Notes: generated by a model from the sequence alone, not told the origin. DNA of 64,000 nucleotides from an uncultured Lachnospiraceae bacterium (GCA_910579225.1 CAJTTI010000004.1:132330-196329), one strand, 5' to 3'. Counted from the stretch's first letter, positions 42,201 to 51,088 are shown. Program-made: numbers and translations.

Positions 42201-42425
42201 TGCCACATATTCCAGCGTCAGCGGTTCCATATATACTTTATCTGCAACTGTCACATCCGTCATAATCGTCGCCGGATTGGAATTGCACAGCACAACCTCG
42301 TATCCTTCCTCCTTCAATGCAAGACATGCCTGTGTACCTGCATAGTCAAATTCTGCCCCCTGGCCAATCACAATCGGACCGGAACCAATGACAAGTATTT
42401 TCTTTATATCAGTTCTTTTTGCCAT
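39243..42425 (-). CDS. carB: carbamoyl phosphate synthase, large subunit
   Basis: The protein has 1060 residues with the usual duplicated ATP-grasp halves. GSGPIVIGQGAEFDYAG near 13-29 opens the first and GSGPIRIGQGVEFDYS near 555-570 the second. IEVNPRVSRSSALASK and IEVNPRSSRTVPFLSK are the paired ATP-site motifs. The C-terminal 130 residues form the allosteric domain. With CarA it makes carbamoyl phosphate from bicarbonate, ammonia (from glutamine) and ATP for pyrimidines and arginine. It overlaps carA by 17 bases and ends the nitrogen operon. Confidence 0.97.
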   Translation of the reverse strand: MAKRTDIKKILVIGSGPIVIGQGAEFDYAGTQACLALKEEGYEVVLCNSNPATIMTDVTVADKVYMEPLTLEYVAKIVRHERPDAIVPGIGGQTGLNLAMQLEKKGILKECQVELLGTCSESIERAEDREQFKTLCEELGEPILPSAIADTVDKAIRAAEQIGYPVVLRPAFTLGGTGGGFADDERELRGLIKNAIALSPVHQVLIEKSIKGFREIEYEVIRDANDTAITVCNMENLDPVGIHTGDSIVVCPSQTLTNKEYQMLRDSALKIIRALKVEGGCNVQFALDPDSFQYYLIEVNPRVSRSSALASKASGYPIARVSAKISVGMALDEIMLVNTPASFEPALDYVVTKMPRFPFDKFTDANQKLGTQMKATGEVMSIGRTFEESLLKAIRSLETGVNHLRMEKFETEDVHVLMNDIKTGTNDRIFAIAQLLRSGVHVSKISNQTGIDCFFLNKMKKIIDMETELKSCVGDREALYQAKKMGFSDKAVAWLWDKTEAEIYELRRKYGIVPVYKMIDTCASEFESYVPYFYSTYEEENESVIENRKKIVVLGSGPIRIGQGVEFDYSTVHAVKTIKEAGYEAIIINNNPETVSTDYTTSDKLYFEPLCVEDVMNVIEMEKPEGTIVSLGGQTAVNLAKPLKERGVKLIGTDCAAIERSENRDAFEKLLSELSIPQPKGRAVTNMEEGVKAAEEIGYPVLVRPSFVLGGRAMQIVAKEEHLRRYLKTAVEINEDKPVLVDKYICGKEVEVDAICDGKEVFVPGIMELVERTGVHSGDSICVYPTFSISERVKETILDYAKKLGTGIGIVGLFNIQFIVDKEQNVSVIEVNPRSSRTVPFLSKATGYPLADIATKVILGKNLKAQGIHEIYPKEKQRWYVKVPTFSFSKLNGMDTYLSPEMKSTGEAIGYDRKLHRAMYKAMIASGIRVQNYGTVIVTLADEDKEEALSLVRRFYDMGFNIEATSLTGEYLKQHGIRTRILGKPSEGSSEILDAIRAGYVSYVINTRAILSGIHYEDGAAIRNAATQNNITMLTSLDTVRVLLDVLEEVTIGVSAIDDE

Positions 42426-43512
42426 CCTTTGTCTCCTCCATCATTTTTATAAATTGATCAAACAGATAGCCGCTGTCCTGTGGTCCGGGCGCACTTTCCG
42501 GATGATACTGCACGCCAAACACTTTATCTTCCTCACAGGCCACACCTTCTATCGTCTGATCCAGCAGGTTCAGATGTGTTACTTTCAGCCGGGTATTTGC
42601 AAGGCTGTCTCCATCTGCTGCATAGGAGTGGTTCTGGGAAGTAATCTCTATCCTGCCAGTCAGCAGATTTTTTACCGGATGATTTCCTCCTCTGTGACCA
42701 AACTTCAGCTTATAAATCCTCGCTCCATATGCAAGAGAAATAATCTGATGGCCAAGGCAGATTCCAAATATCGGATATTTGCCTTTTAATTCTTTGACCA
42801 GTTCTACGACTGTCTGCACATCTGCGGGATTTCCCGGGCCATTGGATAAAAAGATTCCATCCGGCCTCCGCTTTTCGATCTCCCCCACAGAAGTATCCCA
42901 CGGAAAGACTGTCACGCTGCATCCTCTCTGGTTCAGAGCTCTCACAATATTCTGTTTCATTCCACAATCAACAGCAGCTACATGATATTTCCCATCCGGC
43001 GCAGGGTATTGTTGAATTTCCTTCCGGCTTACCTGCGATACGGCATCCTCCGGAATATCATATAAATCCAGTTTACGAAGTCCGTCCTGCAGGGATGTAC
43101 CAATATCTGTGAGTAATGCCTTTCGGCTTCCAAGGTCGCGTATGGAACGTACCAGTTTTCTTGTATCAATCCCATAGATACCCGGTATCTTATATTTCTC
43201 CATAATTTCTGATAAGGTATATTTACTGCGAAAATTGGATGGTTCATCATTGTAGTCCCGTACTGCCAGTCCGCCAATCGTTGGAATATCCGTTTCAAAA
43301 TCATCTTCTGCCATTCCGTAATTACCAATCAGAGGATATGCCATCACGACTGTCTGATAAGTATAGGATGGATCCGAAAGAATTTCCTGATATCCTACTG
43401 GAGAAGTATTAAATACAATCTCCGTAATTTTTTCAATCCTGGAACCAAAACCATATCCATAGTATTCGCTGCCATCGGACAAAACCAGTTTTCTGTCAAA
43501 TTTTTTCATCAT
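42409..43512 (-). CDS. carA: carbamoyl phosphate synthase, small (glutaminase) subunit
   Basis: The protein has 367 residues. An N-terminal CPS domain begins LVLSDGSEYYGYGFG, and SPVGYQEILSDPSYTYQ is a family mark. The class I amidotransferase domain carries the nucleophile in FGICLGHQIISLAYGA and the later His/Glu in FGVQYHPESAPGP. It hydrolyses glutamine and passes ammonia to CarB. The gene lies 17 bases after purF in the same transcript. Confidence 0.97.
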   Translation of the reverse strand: MMKKFDRKLVLSDGSEYYGYGFGSRIEKITEIVFNTSPVGYQEILSDPSYTYQTVVMAYPLIGNYGMAEDDFETDIPTIGGLAVRDYNDEPSNFRSKYTLSEIMEKYKIPGIYGIDTRKLVRSIRDLGSRKALLTDIGTSLQDGLRKLDLYDIPEDAVSQVSRKEIQQYPAPDGKYHVAAVDCGMKQNIVRALNQRGCSVTVFPWDTSVGEIEKRRPDGIFLSNGPGNPADVQTVVELVKELKGKYPIFGICLGHQIISLAYGARIYKLKFGHRGGNHPVKNLLTGRIEITSQNHSYAADGDSLANTRLKVTHLNLLDQTIEGVACEEDKVFGVQYHPESAPGPQDSGYLFDQFIKMMEETKDGKKN

Positions 43513-43529
43513 ACATGCACCTCTTTATC

Positions 43530-44948
43530 TCAAATCCGTTCAGACAATCTCCTTTCAAAACGATCCTTACGCAAATCTGCCGGGATTTTCGTGGGATATT
43601 CCCCCTGAAAGCAGGCAGCGCAGTAATCCTCGCTGCCGGTCAATTGACTCAGCTTCTCAATTGGCAGATATCCCAGAGAATCTGCCCCGATCATCTCTGC
43701 AATCTCGTCCACGCTGTGATGGCATGCAATCAGGTTTTCTTCCGAATCAATATCCGTTCCATAATAACAGGGATATAAAAACGGAGGCGCAGAAATTCTC
43801 ATATGGATCTCTTTCGCTCCGGCATCACGCAAAAGCTTTACAATCCGTTTGCTGGTCGTCCCTCTGACGATGGAATCGTCAATCAGTACAACTCTTTTTC
43901 CATCGATTACCTTCCTGACAGGACTCAGCTTAATTCTGACCTTGTCTAAACGCTCATCCTGTCCCGGAGAAATAAATGTCCTTCCAATATATTTATTTTT
44001 TATCAGCCCGATCCCATAAGGAATTCCGGATTTTTTCGCATACCCCAATGCTGCGTCCAGTCCGCTGTCGGGAACGCCGATCACAACATCCGCGCATTTT
44101 GGATAACTCTCTGCCAGTAATTCCCCGGCTTTCATACGGGATTCATGTACGGATCTGCCGTCTATCACCGAATCCGGCCTTGCAAAATAGATGTATTCAA
44201 AAATACAGGTTTTTTGTCTCTGTTTTTTGCAGTGTTCCTTCCTTGATTCCACACCGTTTTTTGTAAACACCAGAATCTCTCCCGGCAGCACATCACGGAT
44301 CCATTCGGCTCCCACCGCTGACAAAGCACAGCTTTCGGAGGCTGCCACATAGGTCCCGTCCGCCATCTTTCCATAACAAAGCGGCCGGAATCCATATGGA
44401 TCCCTTGCCGCAATCATCTTTGTAGAAGAAATCAGTACCAGCGAATACGCGCCTTCCAGTAAGTTCATCGTATTGCTGACTGCCTCCTCAATGCTTGGCG
44501 TCATAAGCCTTTCTCTTGTAATCACATAAGCGATGGTTTCCGTATCGCTGGTTGTATGGAAAATTGCCCCCGATAATTCCAGCTTATCCCGAAGCTCCAA
44601 TGCGTTGGTCAGATTTCCATTGTGCGCCAGCGCCATCTTTCCTTTCTGATGGTTGACTTCCACAGGCTGACAGTTATTTCTTGTGTTTCCTCCGGTTGTT
44701 CCATATCTTACATGGCCCACCGCCATATTTCCCATGGGGAAATGAGTTAATATATCTTCAGAAAACACTTCACTGACAAGCCCCAGATCTTTATGGGAAG
44801 AAAATACGCCGTCATCATTTACAACAATTCCGCAGCTCTCCTGTCCTCTGTGCTGCAGGGCATAGAGCCCATAATAAACAATGCCTGCGGCGTTTCTCTT
44901 TTTTGTACCCATCACTCCGAATACACCGCACTCTTCATGAATGGCCAT
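43530..44948 (-). CDS. purF: amidophosphoribosyltransferase
   Basis: The protein has 472 residues. The class II glutamine amidotransferase domain has its nucleophilic Cys at residue 7 (HEECGVFG), implying removal of a short propeptide. The PRPP-binding loop VVLIDDSIVRGTTS is near 345-358. Cys residues in KTCIFEY and in YCAACFQGEYP match the [4Fe-4S] type of Bacillus. It makes phosphoribosylamine, the first purine step, from PRPP and glutamine. It is placed between the ammonium transporter and carAB, not with other purine genes. Confidence 0.96.
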   Translation of the reverse strand: MAIHEECGVFGVMGTKKRNAAGIVYYGLYALQHRGQESCGIVVNDDGVFSSHKDLGLVSEVFSEDILTHFPMGNMAVGHVRYGTTGGNTRNNCQPVEVNHQKGKMALAHNGNLTNALELRDKLELSGAIFHTTSDTETIAYVITRERLMTPSIEEAVSNTMNLLEGAYSLVLISSTKMIAARDPYGFRPLCYGKMADGTYVAASESCALSAVGAEWIRDVLPGEILVFTKNGVESRKEHCKKQRQKTCIFEYIYFARPDSVIDGRSVHESRMKAGELLAESYPKCADVVIGVPDSGLDAALGYAKKSGIPYGIGLIKNKYIGRTFISPGQDERLDKVRIKLSPVRKVIDGKRVVLIDDSIVRGTTSKRIVKLLRDAGAKEIHMRISAPPFLYPCYYGTDIDSEENLIACHHSVDEIAEMIGADSLGYLPIEKLSQLTGSEDYCAACFQGEYPTKIPADLRKDRFERRLSERI

Positions 44949-45014
44949 AACTTTATTCCCTCCTGCTAATAGAATATTCTGCTCATACGTCGCAGCTGAC
45001 CGGGACCGCTCTTA

Positions 45015-46772
45015 CTATTCCACATCCTGAAGGGCGTCAAATCCTTCTTCTCCGGTTCTTACTTTCACCACATTTTCCACATCATAGACAAAAATCTTTC
45101 CGTCTCCAATATGTCCTGTGTAAAGTACCTTCTTCGCCGTTTCAATCACCCTTCGGACCGGAACCGCGCTGACTACAACATCCACCTGTACTTTGGGAAA
45201 CAGATTTGCTTCCACCTGTACACCGCGGTAATATTCCGGTTTGCCTTTCTGAATCCCGCATCCCAGGACATGAGATACTGTCATACCGGTAATCCCCAGT
45301 TTCATCATGGCATTCTTTAATGCTTCCAGTCTGGATTCCTTACAGACAATCTCAATCTTTGTAAACTTCGGAGTTCCCTCTTCAAATGCAGGAACTTTCT
45401 TAACCGGAATCGCTTCCGCAGCCGGAGTCTCGCCGGATACCGCCACCGGGTCATTTCCTTCTTCCATATACTCCGGAAGCATTGCAAAGCCTGCATATGC
45501 GGAAGGAAGACCATGTTCGGTCACATCAAGGCCCGTCATTTCTTCCTCTCTGTCTGCGCGAAGCCCCGCAATGGCACGGATGATAAGGAATGTAACTGTT
45601 ATCGTAACGGCTGTCCATACCGCAACACCGGCAAAGCCGATCATCTGAAGTTTTAACAGTTCAAAACCGCCGCCATAAAACAGACCGGTTAACGTTTCTC
45701 CCGAAGCATTTGCAATACCGTATCCGGGTGCCGTATCTGTAGCAAATAATCCAACCGCCAGCGTGCCCCAGATCCCATTCATGCAGTGTACGGCAACTGC
45801 ACCGACCGGATCATCAATGTAGAGCACATGATCGAGAAGCCATACGCCAAACACAACCAAAAGCCCTGCCACTGCTCCAATCGCGACTGCGCCGAATGCA
45901 TCCGTCACATCACACGGCGCCGTGATTGCCACAAGTCCTGCCAAAGAGGCGTTCAGGCACATGGAAACATCCGGCTTTCCATATTTGATCCACGTAAAGA
46001 TCATACAGACAACCGTTGCGACAGCCGGCGCCACCGTTGTTGTCAGGAAAATGGAGCCAAGCTGCGCAATGGAAGTTGCGGCCGCGCCATTAAATCCATA
46101 CCAGCCGAACCAGAGAATAAATACCCCAAGCGCTCCAAGTGCAATGCTGTGTCCCGGAAATGCATTTACCTTCACAACCTTTCCGCTCTTATCTCTGGTG
46201 AACTTTCCAATACGGGGACCGAGAATCTTCGCACCAATCAATGCGGAAATACCGCCTGTCATATGAATCGCGCAGGAGCCGGCAAAATCATGGAAACCAA
46301 GCTGCGAAAGCCATCCGCCTCCCCAGATCCAGTGTGCTTCAACGGGATAAATCAACGCAGAAATCACGCCGGAATAAATACAATAAGAAAGAAATTTTGT
46401 ACGCTCCGCCATTGCGCCGGATACGATGGTCGCTGTTGTGGCACAGAATACAAGGTTAAATACAAAGCTGGAAAAATCGAACTCTGCATATGCCGTAAAC
46501 AAATCAAATCCCGGTCTTCCGATAAATCCAAACAGGTCTTCTCCCATCAGCAAGCCAAAACCAATCAGGATAAATACTACGGTTCCAATACAAAAATCCA
46601 TCAGGTTCTTCATAATGATATTTCCTGTATTTTTTGCTCTGGTAAACCCTGCCTCTACCATTGCAAAGCCTGCCTGCATCCAGAACACCAGTGCGGCGCC
46701 GGTTAAAAACCAGACTCCGAACACTTCGCCGGATACCGCCTCCTGCACAAACGCTTTCATTGCTTCATCCAT
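45015..46772 (-). CDS. amt: ammonium transporter fused to a PII signal domain
   Basis: The protein has 585 residues. Residues 1-405 are an Amt channel with 11 expected helices and typical WFGWYGFNGAAA and HCMNGIWGTLAVG segments. A short linker leads to a C-terminal PII (GlnK-type) domain of about 115 residues, starting KFTKIEIVCKESRLEALKNA with YYRGVQVEANLFPKVQVDVV and GDGKIFVYDVENVVKVRTGE. In separate systems GlnK plugs Amt when nitrogen is plentiful; here gate and channel are one chain. There is no canonical Tyr in the shortened T-loop. It follows glnN by 59 bases. Confidence 0.94.
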   Translation of the reverse strand: MDEAMKAFVQEAVSGEVFGVWFLTGAALVFWMQAGFAMVEAGFTRAKNTGNIIMKNLMDFCIGTVVFILIGFGLLMGEDLFGFIGRPGFDLFTAYAEFDFSSFVFNLVFCATTATIVSGAMAERTKFLSYCIYSGVISALIYPVEAHWIWGGGWLSQLGFHDFAGSCAIHMTGGISALIGAKILGPRIGKFTRDKSGKVVKVNAFPGHSIALGALGVFILWFGWYGFNGAAATSIAQLGSIFLTTTVAPAVATVVCMIFTWIKYGKPDVSMCLNASLAGLVAITAPCDVTDAFGAVAIGAVAGLLVVFGVWLLDHVLYIDDPVGAVAVHCMNGIWGTLAVGLFATDTAPGYGIANASGETLTGLFYGGGFELLKLQMIGFAGVAVWTAVTITVTFLIIRAIAGLRADREEEMTGLDVTEHGLPSAYAGFAMLPEYMEEGNDPVAVSGETPAAEAIPVKKVPAFEEGTPKFTKIEIVCKESRLEALKNAMMKLGITGMTVSHVLGCGIQKGKPEYYRGVQVEANLFPKVQVDVVVSAVPVRRVIETAKKVLYTGHIGDGKIFVYDVENVVKVRTGEEGFDALQDVE

Positions 46773-46831
46773 TTTTTCTTCCTCCTATTCTAAATCGCTG
46801 CGCGACAGCTCTAAAGGGTAAAGTCATCAAC

Positions 46832-48928
46832 TTATTTTACGCCGAACAGCAGATCGCCGTAGGTTGGAAACGGCCAGTATTTCTTTGCCGTCATTGTTTC
46901 CGCCGCATCGCAGACAGCTCTTAACCCTTCCATTTTTCCTAAAACCGTATCCCGAATCATACAGGACTCTGCTTCCACATCTTTTGCATCCGTAAGTCTC
47001 ATCACCGCTTCTTCCAGTTCATCGGTTTTCATGGCAATCTGATCTTCCAGTCCTGCAAGTTTTTTCAGAAGTCCGGCCTCATAACCGCATGAAACGGAAT
47101 CGTCGACCGCCTTTTTTGCCGCCGCCGTATTTGCAAGCTCCAGTACATATGCGCTTACTGCCGGAGCAATTTCTGTCTTTGCCATATCAATCATGGTATT
47201 TGCTTCAATCAGAACCGTCTTGCAATAGTTTTCCAACATAATTTCACATCTGGACTTCAGCTCCGCTTCTGAAAATACCTTGTGGCTTGTCAGCATCCGT
47301 ACATTTTTTTCATCCAGCAGATGCGGCATACAATCCGGTGTTGTACGATAGTTCAGAAGCCCTCTCTTTTCCACGGCTTCCTGAATCCAGGTGTCGTCAT
47401 AACCATTCCCGTTGAAAATAACATGTTTATGATCTTTGATGGTCTTGCGAATCATTTCATGCAGCACATCTTCAAAATTCTCTGCTTTTTCCAGTCTGTC
47501 CGCATAGATCTTCAGACTTTCCGCCACCGCGCTGTTCAGCATGATATTTGCGCAGGCAATGCTGTTGGAAGAGCCGAGCATACGAAATTCAAATTTATTT
47601 CCGGTAAATGCAAAGGGCGATGTACGGTTGCGGTCCGTGGTATCGCGGTTAAACTTCGGAAGTACGTCCACGCCGAGCTTCATCTGTGTTTTTTCAGTTC
47701 CCGCATAGGGCGTACCGGTTTCAATCGCTTCCAGTACTGCATTCAGTTCTTCTCCAAGGAAGATAGAAATGACTGCCGGAGGCGCTTCGTTTGCCCCAAG
47801 TCTGTGATCATTTCCTGCTGTTGCCACAGAAAGACGAAGCAGATCCTGATAATCGTCCACCGCCTTGATAACCGCACAAAGGAATAATAAAAACTGCGCG
47901 TTTTCATACGGCGTCTCCCCCGGCGACAGCAGATTCACGCCGCCGTCCGCAGTCAGGGACCAGTTGTTATGCTTTCCGCTTCCGTTTACTCCGGCAAACG
48001 GTTTTTCATGAAGCAGGCACACAAGCCCATGCTTTGCCGCCACCTTCTGCATGATTTCCATGGTCAGCTGGTTATGGTCCGTTGCAATGTTTGTTGTTGT
48101 ATAGACGGGAGCAAGTTCGTGCTGCGCCGGGGCAACTTCGTTATGCTCTGTCTTTGCCAGAATGCCCAGCTTCCAGAGTTCTTCATTCAAGTCTTCCATA
48201 TAGGCTGCAACCCGCGGCTTGATCACTCCGAAATAATGATCGTCCATCTCCTGTCCCTTCGGCGGCTTTGCTCCGAAAAGAGTACGTCCCGTAAACCGAA
48301 GATCCCTCCGCTGTTCATACATTTCTTTTGTAATCAGAAAATATTCCTGTTCCGGTCCTACGGATGTGCGGACACATTTCACACTGTCATTTCCAAACAG
48401 ATGAAGAATACGGATTGCCTGCTTATTCAGCGCTTCCATAGAACGGAGCAGCGGTGTCTTCTTATCCAGCGCTTCTCCGCCGTAAGAACAGAATGCAGTA
48501 GGAATACACAGGGTATTGCCCTTAATGAATGCGTAAGAAGTAGGATCCCATGCTGTGTATCCCCGCGCTTCAAAAGTCGCCCGAAGTCCGCCGGAGGGAA
48601 ACGACGAAGCATCCGGTTCTCCTTTGATCAGTTCCTTTCCGGAAAACTCCATAATCACACCACCATCGGGAGACGGAGAAATAAAACTGTCATGCTTTTC
48701 CGCCGTGACGCCGGTGAGGGGCTGGAACCAGTGGGTATAGTGCGTAGCCCCTTGATCCACCGCCCAGTCTTTCATAGCTGCCGCCACTGCATTTGCCACG
48801 CCGATATTAAGCTTCGCGCCTTCCTCAATCGTCTTTCTTAACGACTGATAAACTTCTGCCGATAAATTTGCTTTCATCACTCTGTCATCAAATACTTTAC
48901 ATCCAAAAAAATCTGATACTTTCTTCAT
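46832..48928 (-). CDS. glnN: glutamine synthetase type III
   Basis: The protein has 698 residues, the large GSIII size. ATG 48928 is chosen because GGAAGGAGTGGG precedes it; a longer open frame runs through the leader. HNEVAPAQHELAPVY, the KHNNWS segment and AGNDHRLGANEAPPAVISIF mark the catalytic domain. It joins ammonia to glutamate with ATP. It heads a co-directional set with the Amt-PII fusion, purF and carAB, so it supplies glutamine to the enzymes encoded after it. The leader holds two terminator-like hairpins. Confidence 0.95.
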   Translation of the reverse strand: MKKVSDFFGCKVFDDRVMKANLSAEVYQSLRKTIEEGAKLNIGVANAVAAAMKDWAVDQGATHYTHWFQPLTGVTAEKHDSFISPSPDGGVIMEFSGKELIKGEPDASSFPSGGLRATFEARGYTAWDPTSYAFIKGNTLCIPTAFCSYGGEALDKKTPLLRSMEALNKQAIRILHLFGNDSVKCVRTSVGPEQEYFLITKEMYEQRRDLRFTGRTLFGAKPPKGQEMDDHYFGVIKPRVAAYMEDLNEELWKLGILAKTEHNEVAPAQHELAPVYTTTNIATDHNQLTMEIMQKVAAKHGLVCLLHEKPFAGVNGSGKHNNWSLTADGGVNLLSPGETPYENAQFLLFLCAVIKAVDDYQDLLRLSVATAGNDHRLGANEAPPAVISIFLGEELNAVLEAIETGTPYAGTEKTQMKLGVDVLPKFNRDTTDRNRTSPFAFTGNKFEFRMLGSSNSIACANIMLNSAVAESLKIYADRLEKAENFEDVLHEMIRKTIKDHKHVIFNGNGYDDTWIQEAVEKRGLLNYRTTPDCMPHLLDEKNVRMLTSHKVFSEAELKSRCEIMLENYCKTVLIEANTMIDMAKTEIAPAVSAYVLELANTAAAKKAVDDSVSCGYEAGLLKKLAGLEDQIAMKTDELEEAVMRLTDAKDVEAESCMIRDTVLGKMEGLRAVCDAAETMTAKKYWPFPTYGDLLFGVK

Positions 48929-48947
48929 AATCCCACTCCTTCCAGTT

Positions 48948-49083
48948 TGAAAAGAAAAAGACAAGGATGGCTTTCCCGACACTTTTCCTGCGCCGCAAAA
49001 GACTCCCTTGTCTTTTAGATCAAACTGTATGTATTTTCTCATAAAAGTAAAAAGCATCTCTGAGAATTTCCTCTCAAAGACGC
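48948..49083 (-). promoter_or_regulatory. glnN leader with two tandem terminator-like hairpins (attenuator)
   Basis: Hairpin 1 is a 12-bp stem GCGTCTTTGAGA / TCTCAGAGATGC with a 6-base loop and T5 (49049-49083). Hairpin 2 pairs AAAAGACAAGG with CCTTGTCTTTT across a 39-base loop and ends in TTTTTCTTTT (48948-49016). Both lie between the promoter and the gene, so an antitermination switch is likely. The sensing agent is unknown. Confidence 0.7.
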
Positions 49084-49102
49084 CTTTGCCTTTACATGTT
49101 GG

Positions 49103-49131
49103 ATGATACACCCTTAAAAATTATTTGTCAA
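49103..49131 (-). promoter_or_regulatory. promoter of the glnN-amt-purF-carAB unit
   Basis: On the minus strand TTGACA (49131-49126), 17 bases, TATCAT (49108-49103). It precedes the leader hairpins and is the only strong promoter seen for the unit. Confidence 0.85.
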
Positions 49132-49210
49132 TCCTTTTTTTATTTTCCAAAAAATTAATAGCTCTAAATTCGGGTGTGTGTTTTGATCTTGGCATGAAAA
49201 CATATCGGTT

Positions 49211-50650
49211 TCAAATATCAAACAATGCTTCCAACCGCTCCTGTACCGATTCATTCTTTGTAACGAACCAAAAGGTGCATTCTTCGCTGTCATACAGCCC
49301 AACAGCCTGTCCGTCCATGGCCTGATAGAGTGTCCGGGTATTGTCTTCGGCAATCTGGTCCGTAATGCCTGCAATGGGGGACAGGTATGGATGCAGTTTC
49401 CCGCCTTCATCTAACATTGCCGGCTCAAAATCCGAAAACTCCCAAAAGATCAGATCCAGTTCCTCATCACAGGCCAGCGCCCACAGAAATTCCGCCGCAA
49501 GAAAACCGTCCAAAATACCATATGCGCTCCATCCGGCAACGCCGTCATTGGCGCGGCGGTATAGAAAGGGACTGTTAAACTCTGCTGCCCAGTGATACAC
49601 TGCCTGGTTTTCTTCCAGAAAATTCAGCTTGCCGTCCTTTGTCCTTCTCAGGCTGGAAAGAGGACGAACCACATTGTAACTGCAGTAAAACCTGCTTGGC
49701 AGGCAGCGATAAAATTCTGCCATTGGCTGCGGAAGTGGATTTCCCAGACGGACTTCTGCCCGATGGATGCTTTCTTCCTTAGCTCCCTTGCCCTCAATCC
49801 CGGCAAATTCACAGAGGAACTGTAATACCGGGGTAATGGATTTTAGTTCCCGTGCCTGGGGCGGCCTGGGCGGAGCCGAATTAAAAATGGGATGTCCGTC
49901 CTGACTTTTTATCCAGACATATTTAAACCCCATCTGTTTCATAAACAGCTCCAGTTCCTTATCGGTCCTGCTGCCAAAATAGGCTGTTCCTGAATAGTGA
50001 ATATTTCCGCATAAAAGCCGGAATGGTTCTTCCACATAATTTACATCAAAATTTGTTCTTACACTGGAAAGCTGTTCTAATGAAATATGATAAAAATCAT
50101 TCAGGGGAAGTTCCCTCATTCTTTTCCAATAGTTTTCCGTCTTATCCCGGTTGACGGCTGCAACACTGGGTTGGGCCAGGGTCTGCTGGTATCCCATCCA
50201 CTCCACAATCCACCTGGAAAGATTTGATGGATTACACGGCACTCCATGACCTTCCAGATGCTTTTCTTCCCTTCGTGTTTCCGGTGATATATAGAGGCCC
50301 CACATTTGGGGGTCTTCCGGATCATGGTTACTTATGGTGTCTTTACTTTTGTGCTGCTGGCTTACTTCAAATCCATAACCGTACCGCTCATGCCGACAAA
50401 AGGGCAAAATCGTAATGACGGTATCTGTCCAACAGATACGTTTATAAGTTTTCAGTTCCTCAAAAGGGATCAGATTTCCCTTTCCCGAAAAGGCGGGATC
50501 ATCCGGGTGAAAGGTCAGATATAATTCCTTTAAGGCCTGGGGCAGCGTAAACTCCAGTTCTGCCTCCTTGTCTGCAATATCCTCCGGTTTCACAGAACTT
50601 TCCATGTTGCTGCCAAAGGATTTGATCTTTTTCAGTTCTTCTAATATCAT
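49211..50650 (-). CDS. double SUKH (SMI1/KNR4) domain protein, candidate immunity protein
   Basis: The protein has about 479 residues from ATG 50650 (AAAGG eight bases upstream), or 487 from the ATG overlapping the previous stop. Two SUKH-like modules are seen. The N-terminal one includes FTLPQALKELYLTFHPDD and GKGNLIPFEEL near residues 30-65. The C-terminal one is near 285-475 with LPQPMAEFYRCLPSRF. SUKH proteins are a major family of immunity proteins that neutralise toxins of contact-dependent and type VII systems. It is the last gene of the array. No toxin is nearby. Confidence 0.75.
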   Translation of the reverse strand: MILEELKKIKSFGSNMESSVKPEDIADKEAELEFTLPQALKELYLTFHPDDPAFSGKGNLIPFEELKTYKRICWTDTVITILPFCRHERYGYGFEVSQQHKSKDTISNHDPEDPQMWGLYISPETRREEKHLEGHGVPCNPSNLSRWIVEWMGYQQTLAQPSVAAVNRDKTENYWKRMRELPLNDFYHISLEQLSSVRTNFDVNYVEEPFRLLCGNIHYSGTAYFGSRTDKELELFMKQMGFKYVWIKSQDGHPIFNSAPPRPPQARELKSITPVLQFLCEFAGIEGKGAKEESIHRAEVRLGNPLPQPMAEFYRCLPSRFYCSYNVVRPLSSLRRTKDGKLNFLEENQAVYHWAAEFNSPFLYRRANDGVAGWSAYGILDGFLAAEFLWALACDEELDLIFWEFSDFEPAMLDEGGKLHPYLSPIAGITDQIAEDNTRTLYQAMDGQAVGLYDSEECTFWFVTKNESVQERLEALFDI

Positions 50651-50673
50651 GGCAATACCTTTCTGACAGGTCA

Positions 50674-51060
50674 TTAAGAATAATCCTGCGTTTTCTGTTC
50701 CTGCTGGAGATTCTTCAAAAATTCTGCTCCGCTGTTTCCCTGGATATTATGCCACTCAAACTCAACCGTTGGGCCAATGTCAAATTCAGGCCGGGGAATA
50801 TATCCATTTTTCTCCCATGAAAAGGTTTTGCTCCATGAACACGCAAAGGAATCTCCGCAAAAGGAAACAAGTACAGTCATGTCACCTGGCAGTTTATAGC
50901 TTAACAAAAATTCACGGTAAGACGCTGGCAGTTTATATCCAAGCCCTTTTTCAATATCTGATAAATATTTCTCTGTAAGGCCGGATTCTTTTAATGGCTC
51001 TTTCCATAACTGCGGTTCACGTTCTCTCAATATATCTAAATACTCTTTTGCTGTTGTCAT
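50674..51060 (-). CDS. short SUKH (SMI1/KNR4) domain protein
   Basis: A 128-residue protein from ATG 51060, which follows AGGAGG. SGLTEKYLSDIEKGLGYKLPASYREFLLSYKLPGD gives the typical SUKH N-terminal helix and LP..YREFL core in two adjoining stretches. The usual C-terminal half is short, so it may be shortened or a minimal version. It overlaps the next gene by one base (TAATG). Immunity role by family and context. Confidence 0.75.
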   Translation of the reverse strand: MTTAKEYLDILREREPQLWKEPLKESGLTEKYLSDIEKGLGYKLPASYREFLLSYKLPGDMTVLVSFCGDSFACSWSKTFSWEKNGYIPRPEFDIGPTVEFEWHNIQGNSGAEFLKNLQQEQKTQDYS

Positions 51061-51088
51061 AAAAGGCGGCCTCCTTTTCCAAACATTT

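Noticed and set aside
48929..49111. Longer glnN start giving a 759-residue protein
   Set aside because: The extra 61 codons coincide with the promoter-proximal leader hairpins and have no ribosome site, whereas ATG 48928 has a strong one and the normal GSIII N-terminus.
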